Positions 57,701 to 64,000 of a stretch of DNA of 64,000 nucleotides are shown one piece after another. The stretch lies in contig JAFVQW010000054.1 in NCBI GenBank assembly GCA_017504605.1, positions 62,001 through 126,000 on the forward strand, read 5' to 3'. The notes beneath the pieces were generated by a model, which was not told the origin of the DNA, searched no databases, and saw nothing but the letters and a program-made list of their open reading frames with translations. The DNA comes from Clostridia bacterium. Its GTDB lineage: Bacteria; Bacillota; Clostridia; Oscillospirales; CAG-272. Both the position numbers and the translations under genes were made by a program. The first letter of the stretch is position 1. Each line of letters begins with the position of its first letter.

Positions 57701-58852
57701 ATGGGAAAATGTAAACAATTGTTTGAAAGAATTGACGAGCTCGCGGATAAGTACGTCGGCGTTTGGGAGCGTGTATGCTCGCTCGAGAGCCCGACGGCGA
57801 ATAAGGCGGCGGTAGACGCCTGCGGCGAGTATATTATGGAGCTCTCGCGCTCGCTCGGATATACCGTCGTGAAAAAGGAGGAGCCCCTCTCGGGCGACCC
57901 CTTCTACGCAGAGCTTAACACGGGGGCGGCGGGTGCGCCCGTTTGCCTTTCGGGTCATATTGACACCGTGCACGAGATAGGCTTTTTCGGCACCCCCGCC
58001 GTATGGATAGAGAACGGAGAGATACACGGCCCCGGCGTTACCGACTGTAAGGGCGGCGTTGTTGCGGCGCTTCTCGCTATGGAGGCGCTTCGCGACGTGG
58101 GCTTTACCGCCCGACCCGTCCGTCTCGTTATACAGACCGACGAGGAGACGAGCAGTCGCGGAAGTGAAAAGCGCACGGTTGACTTTATGGCCGAGGCGGG
58201 GCGCGGCTCGGCGGCCTTTCTCAACCTTGAGGGCGGCGTTCTTGGTCAGCTTACCGTCGGCAGGAAGGGAATTCTCCGTTACCGCATAGATGTTACGGGC
58301 ATCGCGCGCCACTCCTCGATGTGTATGGACGGTGCGAGCGCCATACGCGAGGCGGCGTATAAGATTATAGAGCTTGAGAAGTGGAAGGACCGTTTCGGCG
58401 TGACGGCAAACGTCGGCAAAATTGAGGGCGGCACCTCGGTTAATACCGTTCCCGAGAGGTGCTCCTTTATCCTCGATATAAGATACAAGACGGCACGAGA
58501 GCGCGAGGAGGCCGAAAAGAAAATTCGGCAAATCGTCGACACGGTGTACGTCGTGGGCACTCACTCCGAGCTTATCAAGGTGAGCGAGCGCGTGTCTATG
58601 GAGCGCACGCCCGAGGTTATGGCACTGTTTGAGCGTGTGCGTGAGATATTCCTCGCCGAGGGACTCGGCGACGTCTCGCCCGAGGAGCGCACGGGCGGCT
58701 CGGATGCGGCCGATATGGTATCGCGCGGGGTCGTGGCGCTCGACTCGCTCGGTGTCGAGGGCGGATATATTCATTCAAGTCAGGAATATGCCTACGTTTC
58801 CTCACTCGCCGAATGTGCGAAGAGGCTCGCGGCGGTGGTCGTCAATATATAA
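57701..58852 (+). CDS. M20-family metallopeptidase
   Basis: A 383-residue zinc peptidase/deacylase of the ArgE/DapE/CPG2 group. Metal ligands: 'CLSGHIDTVHEIG' (His, Asp), 'GVTDCKGGVVAALLAMEAL' (bridging Asp), 'QTDEETSSRGSEKRT' (catalytic Glu-Glu), 'EERTGGSDAADM' (Asp-type ligand region) and a C-terminal His in 'GGYIHSSQEY'. The central dimerisation domain begins near residue 190. No signal peptide. Substrate (peptide, N-acyl amino acid) is unknown. GGGGGAAG precedes ATG 57701. Confidence 0.87.
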   Translation: MGKCKQLFERIDELADKYVGVWERVCSLESPTANKAAVDACGEYIMELSRSLGYTVVKKEEPLSGDPFYAELNTGAAGAPVCLSGHIDTVHEIGFFGTPAVWIENGEIHGPGVTDCKGGVVAALLAMEALRDVGFTARPVRLVIQTDEETSSRGSEKRTVDFMAEAGRGSAAFLNLEGGVLGQLTVGRKGILRYRIDVTGIARHSSMCMDGASAIREAAYKIIELEKWKDRFGVTANVGKIEGGTSVNTVPERCSFILDIRYKTAREREEAEKKIRQIVDTVYVVGTHSELIKVSERVSMERTPEVMALFERVREIFLAEGLGDVSPEERTGGSDAADMVSRGVVALDSLGVEGGYIHSSQEYAYVSSLAECAKRLAAVVVNI

Positions 58853-58860
58853 CACAGAAA

Positions 58861-58888
58861 GCGGGGGCGCGTGCCCCCGCTCCTTTTA
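58861..58888 (+). terminator. Terminator after the M20 peptidase gene
   Basis: GCGGGGGC (58861-58868), GCGT loop, GCCCCCGC (58873-58880), then TCCTTTTATT. Confidence 0.88.
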
Positions 58889-58919
58889 TTAAAATTTTTT
58901 TACATTTGCACCGTTTGAC

Positions 58920-58948
58920 TTGTAAAGCGGTTTTTAATGTGCTACAAT
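58920..58948 (+). promoter_or_regulatory. Promoter of the pepF operon
   Basis: TTGTAA (58920-58925), 17 bases, TACAAT (58943-58948); moderate match. Confidence 0.6.
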
Positions 58949-58975
58949 ATAGTTACTAATGAAAGAGGTACGGGT

Positions 58976-60778
58976 ATGCTAAAGAGAAAAGATATTGATA
59001 AAAAATACAAATGGGATTTAAGCGCTATTTATCCCGATGCCGAGGCCTTCGAGGCGGGGCTCGCTCTCTGTCGCGAGAAAATAAAGGCGTTTTCACAGCA
59101 CGAGCAGAATATGCTCTCGGGCGGCGAGGCTCTTCTCTCGGCGCTCGTCGATTACACCGATATTGAAAGGCAGATTGAGAAGCTCTGGGCCTATGCCTCG
59201 CTCTCATTCTCCGTCGATACCTCGGATAACGCGGCGCAGGCGATGAATGCGCGCGTAAGGAGCCTTGTAAACGAGGCCTCCGAGGCGACCTGGTTCGTCG
59301 GGCCCTATCTTCTCCGCCTTGACGGAGAGACGCTCTCGGCGTGGCTTGGCGAGTGCCCTGAGCTTTCTCGCTTTAAGCGCCTTATTGAAAAGAATATGAG
59401 AGATAAGCCCTACACGCTCTCCGACGAGTGCGAGAGGCTGATGTCCACCCTCGGCGATGCCCTCGGCTCGCCCTACGAGGTGCGCGCGATTTTCTCGAAC
59501 TCCGACCTTCGCTTCGGCAAGATACGGGACGAGGACGGTAAGGCGGTGACCCTCACCGACACGAATTATATTCCGTTTATGATGAGCTCCGACAGGCGAG
59601 TTCGCCGCGCCGCGTTCCACACGCTCTATAAGACCTACGGGCAGTTTGCCAACACCTATGCAACACTCTTTTATTCGAGGGTGAAGGAGGAGTGCACGCT
59701 CGCGAGAGCCCGCGGCTTTAAGAATTCGATTACCGCCTCGACCTATCGCGACGAGGTAACCCCCGCAATTTACGAGAGCCTCATTTCCGCCGTCAACGAG
59801 GGCCTGCCCGTGCTTTACGATTACTACGAGCTGAAGCGGCGGGTGCTCGGCCTTGGCCGGCTTCATCTCTACGACGTATATGCTCCCTTGCTCTCCGAGC
59901 TTGACAGGGAATACAGCTACGAGGAGGGCGTGCGTATGGTGCTCGAGGCGGTGGAGCCTCTCGGCGAGGAATACCGCGCAACTCTGTGCTCGGGTCTTAC
60001 CGAGCGCGGCTGGGTAGACGTTTACCCAACGGCGGGTAAGCGCGGCGGCGCGTTCAGCGCGGGCGGCCCCGACACCGAGCCCTATATTCTTCTTAATTAC
60101 GCATCTCGGCTTGACGACGTGTTCACCCTCGCGCACGAGGCGGGACATTCGATGCACACCTACTTCTCGGTTAAGAATAACGAGCCGCACAATTCCTCGT
60201 ATACAATATTCGTTGCCGAGGTTGCCTCGACGGTGAACGAGCTTCTCCTCGCGCACAGGCTTCTCCGTGTGGCGACGAGCGACGAGGAGCGTCTCTTCGT
60301 TCTCAATCAGCTTATGGAGACCTATAAGGGAACGCTCTTCCGTCAGACTATGTTCGCCGAGTTCGAGAGGGATATGCACGCGCTCTCCGAGGCGGGTACA
60401 CCTCTTACGAAGGACGTTATCTCCGAGCACTACCTCGAGCTTAACCGCCGCTATTTCGGAGGGGGCGTTACGGTTGACGGGGACATCTCGCTCGAGTGGT
60501 GCCGCATACCCCACTTCTACACCCCCTTCTACGTTTACAAGTACGCTACCTGCATCTCCGCCGCTACGGCGATAGTAAAGCGTATCGAGAGCGAGGGCGA
60601 GGAATACGTTAAGAAGTATCTCGACTTTCTCCGTGCGGGCGACTCCTGCTCGCCGCTCGACAGTCTCCGTATTGCCGAGATTGATATGACCTCTCCCGAG
60701 GTCGTGCGTGCGGCTCTTACCGAGTTCGCCTCCTGCATAGCAGAGTTTAAGGAAATTTATAATAAAAACAACAAATAA
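58976..60778 (+). CDS. pepF: Oligoendopeptidase F
   Basis: A 600-residue M3 zinc endopeptidase hydrolysing peptides of 7-17 residues in the cytoplasm. 'KYKWDLSAIYPDAEAFEAGL' is the PepF N-terminal signature; the zinc motif is HEAGH in 'TLAHEAGHSMHTYFSV', with the third ligand Glu in 'FVAEVASTVNELLLAH'; 'RIPHFYTPFYVYKYATCISA' has the catalytic-site Tyr/His pattern. Start ATG 58976 follows AGAGGTA; the 13 residues upstream in frame are not expected to be translated. First gene of an operon with DUF1292, an MFS transporter and an AraC regulator. Confidence 0.94.
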   Translation: MLKRKDIDKKYKWDLSAIYPDAEAFEAGLALCREKIKAFSQHEQNMLSGGEALLSALVDYTDIERQIEKLWAYASLSFSVDTSDNAAQAMNARVRSLVNEASEATWFVGPYLLRLDGETLSAWLGECPELSRFKRLIEKNMRDKPYTLSDECERLMSTLGDALGSPYEVRAIFSNSDLRFGKIRDEDGKAVTLTDTNYIPFMMSSDRRVRRAAFHTLYKTYGQFANTYATLFYSRVKEECTLARARGFKNSITASTYRDEVTPAIYESLISAVNEGLPVLYDYYELKRRVLGLGRLHLYDVYAPLLSELDREYSYEEGVRMVLEAVEPLGEEYRATLCSGLTERGWVDVYPTAGKRGGAFSAGGPDTEPYILLNYASRLDDVFTLAHEAGHSMHTYFSVKNNEPHNSSYTIFVAEVASTVNELLLAHRLLRVATSDEERLFVLNQLMETYKGTLFRQTMFAEFERDMHALSEAGTPLTKDVISEHYLELNRRYFGGGVTVDGDISLEWCRIPHFYTPFYVYKYATCISAATAIVKRIESEGEEYVKKYLDFLRAGDSCSPLDSLRIAEIDMTSPEVVRAALTEFASCIAEFKEIYNKNNK

Positions 60779-60790
60779 AGGAGTACTAAA

Positions 60791-61102
60791 ATGGAAAACA
60801 AGGAGCTTACGGCTATTGACAAAATTCTTGCAGAGGACAACGAGGACAACATCATTCTTTACGACGAGAACGACAATCCCACCGAGTTCGAGCAGGTTGC
60901 GGTTATTCCGCTTGAGGATAACGTATACGTAATTCTCGTGCCCGTCACCCCCATTGAGGGCGTTGGCGAGGACGAGGGCATCGTCTTCGTTATCGAAGAG
61001 ACCGAGGACGGCGAGCTTCTCACCGTTGTCGAGGACGACGAGATTGCGGACGAGGTGTTCGAGATTTACAACGGTCTCGTTGATGCCGAGGACGGCGAGT
61101 AA
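60791..61102 (+). CDS. DUF1292 acidic protein
   Basis: A 103-residue very acidic protein (about one third Asp/Glu). 'ENIILYDENDNPTEFEQVAV'-like 'NIILYDENDNPTEFEQVAVI' and 'DEGIVFVIEETEDGELLTVV' match DUF1292, a small Firmicutes family of unknown function, usually beside housekeeping genes. It starts after AAGGAGTA and ends with TAATG overlapping the MFS gene start by one base. Confidence 0.85.
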   Translation: MENKELTAIDKILAEDNEDNIILYDENDNPTEFEQVAVIPLEDNVYVILVPVTPIEGVGEDEGIVFVIEETEDGELLTVVEDDEIADEVFEIYNGLVDAEDGE

Positions 61103-62454
61103 TGAATACGGCAGAGCGCCCCTCGCGGCGCAGCTGGCTTGTGCTTATTCTGTTCGGCCTTGTCGGACAGATAGCCTGGTCGGTTGAAAATATGTACTTC
61201 AATCTCTTCGTCTTTGACGAGGTTTCGCCAAATCTCGATGCGATAACGCTTATGGTGCAGCTCTCGGGCGTGGTTGCGACCCTCGTGACGCTCGTCGCGG
61301 GCACCCTCTCGGATAAGACGGGTAACAGACGGCGCTTTATCTCGGTCGGCTATCTCATCTGGGGCGTTACGGTAGCGCTCTTCGGCTTTCTCTCCCCCGA
61401 GCTCGTCGGTAAAATTCTCGGCCTCGAGGGCAGTCGGGCTGTCGCTGCGGCACTCACCGCGGTAATCGTCGGCGACTGCGTTATGACCCTCTTTGGCTCG
61501 ACGGCAAACGATGCCGCCTTCAACGCCTGGGTCACCGACAACACCCGCCCCGCCTACCGCGGACGGGTAGAGGGCGTGCTTGCCGTCCTGCCGCTTTTCG
61601 CTATGCTGATAGTCGCGGGCGGATTTGGTATTTTGGTATCGGCCCTCGGCTATTCCACAGTGTTTTTGATTTTGGGCGTGACGATTTCCGCCTCGGGTGC
61701 TCTCGGCCTTTTTCTTATTCGAGACAGCGATGAGCTCGCCCGCCACGGCTCGCTTCGCGACCTCTTCTTCGGCTTCTATCCGAGAGTGGTTCGGGCGAAC
61801 CTGCCGCTTTACGTTGCCTTTCTTATAATCCTCGGATACGGGGTGGCGTGTCAGATTTTTATGCCATACCTGATAATCTATATGAAGACCTATCTCGGCT
61901 TCTCGGTGCTCGAATACAGTGCCGTATTTGCCGTTGCGATTATTGCGGGCGCGGCCATAAACATCTATCTCGGCGCACTCTCGGACAGGAAGGAAAAGAC
62001 AACTCTTCTTTACATAGCCGCCGCGATTATGTCGGCGGGACTTATCGCGATGTATTTCTGCCGCGGTATGAGCCATATTGCGACGCTTTTGCTTTTCGGC
62101 GTATTCGGCTTCGTTATGATTACGGGCTATATCTTCGTATCCGCCCTCTCGGGCTCTATCGTGCGCGACTTCACGCCGCCCGCCGATACGGGTAAGCTCC
62201 AGGGCGTGCGAATGGTTTTCGCCGTGCTTATTCCAATGATTTTGGGCCCCGCTATCGGAAACGCGATAAACCGCGCGGCGGGTATTCCCCTTGCCGATGC
62301 GGGTGCCGATGCTATGACAACGAGCTATATCCCCGCTCCCGAGATTTTTCTCGCCGCGGGTCTCGTTATACTCCTCGTTATGGCACTTATCCCGATTTTA
62401 AAGCGCGCCGTCGTGCGCAGTCAAAACGAGGTGACGGCAGTCGATGAGGACTAA
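61102..62454 (+). CDS. MFS transporter (SLC45/sugar-porter-like)
   Basis: A 450-residue permease with 12 predicted helices. The N-terminal 'FGLVGQIAWSVENMYFNLFV' and the loop 2-3 motif 'GTLSDKTGNRRRFISVGYLI' (the RxGRR-type MFS signature) are clear, with the second-half equivalent 'LGALSDRKEKTTLLYIAAAI'. This N-terminal pattern is typical of clostridial MFS proteins related to SLC45 sugar carriers. Substrate unknown. It overlaps the AraC regulator gene by 11 bases, so the regulator probably controls it. Confidence 0.85.
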   Translation: MNTAERPSRRSWLVLILFGLVGQIAWSVENMYFNLFVFDEVSPNLDAITLMVQLSGVVATLVTLVAGTLSDKTGNRRRFISVGYLIWGVTVALFGFLSPELVGKILGLEGSRAVAAALTAVIVGDCVMTLFGSTANDAAFNAWVTDNTRPAYRGRVEGVLAVLPLFAMLIVAGGFGILVSALGYSTVFLILGVTISASGALGLFLIRDSDELARHGSLRDLFFGFYPRVVRANLPLYVAFLIILGYGVACQIFMPYLIIYMKTYLGFSVLEYSAVFAVAIIAGAAINIYLGALSDRKEKTTLLYIAAAIMSAGLIAMYFCRGMSHIATLLLFGVFGFVMITGYIFVSALSGSIVRDFTPPADTGKLQGVRMVFAVLIPMILGPAIGNAINRAAGIPLADAGADAMTTSYIPAPEIFLAAGLVILLVMALIPILKRAVVRSQNEVTAVDED

Positions 62455-63241
62455 GGCACCTACACAGCGCCTGCGGGATATAACGCCCGAGCAGTGCGGC
62501 CTTATGCACTGTGCCCCGTCGTATTCCTTCGGCCCCGCCGTGCGCGGATATTGGCTTATACATTACATTCTTTCGGGGCGGGGCAGCTTCACGAACGACC
62601 GAGGCACCCACGAGGTGCGCGCGGGCGATATATTCATTATTCGCCCGGGCGAGGTCACCTTCTACGAGGCCGATGCCGAGACCCCCTGGAGCTATTCCTG
62701 GGCGGGCTTTCACACCGAGCTCGAGCTGCCGCGCGTTCTTTATTCCTCGGACGTGCTCCACGTGCCCTTCCTTGAGGAAATTTTCCGCACCCTTCCCGAG
62801 TATGCCGACCTCTCCCGTGCGGGGGCACCCGAGCTCTTTACGGGACAGATATATTGCCTTCTCGGTATGCTGAGGCAGAGGCTCGGCGTGGGTGCGCCCG
62901 ACGCCGAGCGCCATATTCGCGCGGCGGTCAGCATTATGGAGCGTGAATATCAGCGGGGGATAGACGTCTCGGAGATTGCCGAGCGCCTACACCTGAACCG
63001 CTCGTATTTTACCAAGCTCTTTACTACGGTTATGAAGTGCTCCCCGGGTGACTATCTCTATGAAATAAGAATGGCGCGCGCCGCTGAGCTTCTGGCGAGG
63101 CCCGAATACAGCGTCGGCGTTGTTGCCGCCTCGGTCGGATATTCCGACCCGTTCGTCTTCTCGCGCGCCTTTCGGCGCCGCTTCGGCTGTTCGCCGAGGG
63201 AGTATTTGAGGGGTAGCTCGGATAAACCGAAAAACAAATAG
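62444..63241 (+). CDS. AraC-family transcriptional regulator
   Basis: A 265-residue regulator. The N-terminal 150 residues are a cupin ligand domain ('LIHYILSGRGSFTNDRGTHE', 'VRAGDIFIIRPGEVTFYEAD'). The C-terminal 100 residues are the double helix-turn-helix: 'DVSEIAERLHLNRSYFTKLF' and 'VGVVAASVGYSDPFVFSRAFRRRFGCSPREY' in two landmarks. It probably senses a sugar and activates the preceding transporter gene. The start ATG 62444 overlaps the MFS gene. Confidence 0.88.
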   Translation: MRTKAPTQRLRDITPEQCGLMHCAPSYSFGPAVRGYWLIHYILSGRGSFTNDRGTHEVRAGDIFIIRPGEVTFYEADAETPWSYSWAGFHTELELPRVLYSSDVLHVPFLEEIFRTLPEYADLSRAGAPELFTGQIYCLLGMLRQRLGVGAPDAERHIRAAVSIMEREYQRGIDVSEIAERLHLNRSYFTKLFTTVMKCSPGDYLYEIRMARAAELLARPEYSVGVVAASVGYSDPFVFSRAFRRRFGCSPREYLRGSSDKPKNK

Positions 63242-63250
63242 GAGAAAAAT

Positions 63251-63736
63251 ATGAAGAATTGCTCGCGTTGCGGCAGGGTGATAGACGATGCCGCTATATT
63301 CTGCTCCCACTGCGGAGCGCGCCAGGGCGCAGGCTTTAACCCCTTCGGCACCGAAAACAGACGGGATTATACTGCGCACGACCCGAGGACTCGGGGGCGG
63401 GGCAACGTGTGGATTGCAATTTTATGCTTTTTAGTCCCGCTTGCAGGACTTTTGCTTTGGTATTCCTGGAGATTTACGAAGCCCGAGGACGCTGCCGCGG
63501 CGGCTAAGGGCGCCGTTGCCGGTGTATGCGTCGGCACGCCCGTCGTCGGCCTCGTTCTTTGGCTTATGTGGCGCGACACCTATTCCGATATTGCTCGCGT
63601 GGCGGGCATCTCGGCTATCGTCGGTGCGGCGCTCTCGCTCGTGCTCTCGGTCGTCGGAGTGGTTCTCCAGACCCTCGGGGTCACGATATTCGGCTACGAG
63701 ATAGCCGAGATACTCGAGCTTATGTCGTCATTTTAA
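63251..63736 (+). CDS. Zinc-ribbon membrane protein
   Basis: A 161-residue protein with a rubredoxin-like zinc ribbon at the N-terminus (CSRCGRVI and CSHCGARQ, residues 4-24), a polar linker, and three hydrophobic helices (about 53-70, 85-106, 115-145). 'WIAILCFLVPLAGLLLWYSW' is typical of clostridial zinc-ribbon membrane proteins of unknown function. It starts at ATG 63251 after AGGAGAAA, 9 bases after the AraC gene. Confidence 0.75.
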   Translation: MKNCSRCGRVIDDAAIFCSHCGARQGAGFNPFGTENRRDYTAHDPRTRGRGNVWIAILCFLVPLAGLLLWYSWRFTKPEDAAAAAKGAVAGVCVGTPVVGLVLWLMWRDTYSDIARVAGISAIVGAALSLVLSVVGVVLQTLGVTIFGYEIAEILELMSSF

Positions 63737-63783
63737 AATTCCACAGAAAAAGGAACTGCTTCATTTGAGGCTACACTAAAAAG

Positions 63784-63832
63784 AGCGAAGATTCCGTAAA
63801 AGCACGGTTTCTTCGCTTTATTTTTTGCTTTG
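63784..63832 (+). terminator. Terminator after the zinc-ribbon protein gene
   Basis: AGCGAAGA (63784-63791) pairs with TCTTCGCT (63810-63817) with CCGT/ACGG inside, then TTATTTTTTG. Confidence 0.85.
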
Positions 63833-63973
63833 TGATTTTCTCAAGGCTTCAATACTGCGAATTTTTTCCTTGCCTTTTGATGAGAATGTTAAATATTAGA
63901 AAAGCTTTAACACGTCGGAAACAAAAAATTTATATCTGTGCGGTAAAATAAGAATAGGAAAGGGAGAGGGAGA

Positions 63974-64000
63974 ATGAAAAGACTGATTAAAATTCTGTTC
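63974..64000 (+). CDS. Start of a gene cut by the right edge
   Basis: ATG 63974 follows a strong GGGAGAGGGAGA site. Only nine residues are visible (MKRLIKILF), basic then hydrophobic, which would suit a signal peptide or first membrane helix. The 237 bases before it hold a terminator and an AT-rich, promoter-like stretch but no gene. Confidence 0.5.

Overview
The window looks like the chromosome of a spore-forming Clostridia bacterium (Firmicutes, low-GC Gram-positive by gene content but with a GC-rich genome). The evidence is: dipicolinate synthase genes (spoVFA/spoVFB), consensus SigA promoters (TTGACA, 17 bp, TATAAT), strong AGGAGG ribosome-binding sites, a T-box riboswitch, Rho-independent terminators after most transcription units, an (Re)-type citrate synthase, and clostridial small families (DUF1667, DUF1292, DUF1934, YdbC/PC4). 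I cannot name the genus. No rRNA, tRNA or CRISPR array was seen.

Layout. 1-2.9 kb: Sel1-repeat protein (cut by the left edge), a small membrane protein, spoVFA-spoVFB. 2.9-12.4 kb: housekeeping genes (MarR regulator with acyl-CoA/ACP synthetase, pfkA, an MgsA-like protein, DUF1934, holA, lipoprotein cyclophilin, guaB-like IMPDH, asnA), bracketed by two copies of a roughly 205-bp intergenic repeat. 12.4-14.0 kb: two tandem TIGR02206/YwaF-type membrane proteins. 14.1-22.6 kb: an amino-sugar-like cluster (DeoR and SIS isomerase, divergent from FGGY kinase, NagA-like deacetylase, ceramidase-like hydrolase, two tandem NagB-like proteins with altered active sites, and an unknown protein). 22.6-24.6 kb: an Lrp regulator and aminotransferase behind a T-box leader that reads as tRNA-Ala specific. 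24.6-30 kb: an M19 dipeptidase, then a UDP-GlcNAc precursor operon whose GlmM carries an N-terminal XRE helix-turn-helix. 30-36.8 kb: citrate synthase, GntR regulator, aconitase and isocitrate dehydrogenase in one operon (2-oxoglutarate supply), next to an ArsB/CitM-type transporter whose 3' region holds an unusual hairpin array. 36.8-50 kb: YdbC, pepT, a GlpA/GlpB/DUF1667-type oxidoreductase operon, a serine hydrolase / transglutaminase-like / M16 peptidase operon, a Fur-type regulator with a heavy-metal permease, and an AEC transporter.

50.0-52.0 kb is the accessory island: a 61-bp perfect direct repeat 1365 bp apart encloses a MITE-like element with terminal inverted repeats, a second hairpin array, and a divergent XRE-regulator / small-ORF pair with three matching 16-bp operators. 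It is followed by a second XRE / AbrB-like divergent pair. 52-64 kb returns to ordinary genes: PlsC-type acyltransferase, MacB/FtsX-type ABC exporter fusion, a membrane protein, M20 peptidase, pepF, DUF1292, MFS transporter, AraC regulator, a zinc-ribbon membrane protein, and the first codons of a gene at the right edge.

The most unusual signal is the pair of linker-hairpin arrays (35.4-35.6 kb and 50.27-50.44 kb). Each is a string of short hairpins with unrelated stem sequences, separated by a conserved 9-10 nt linker. In both, the linker switches to its reverse complement at mid-array, so each array can fold as one large branched structure. The two arrays use different linkers but the same architecture. 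A third linker type occurs inside the 61-bp direct repeat.
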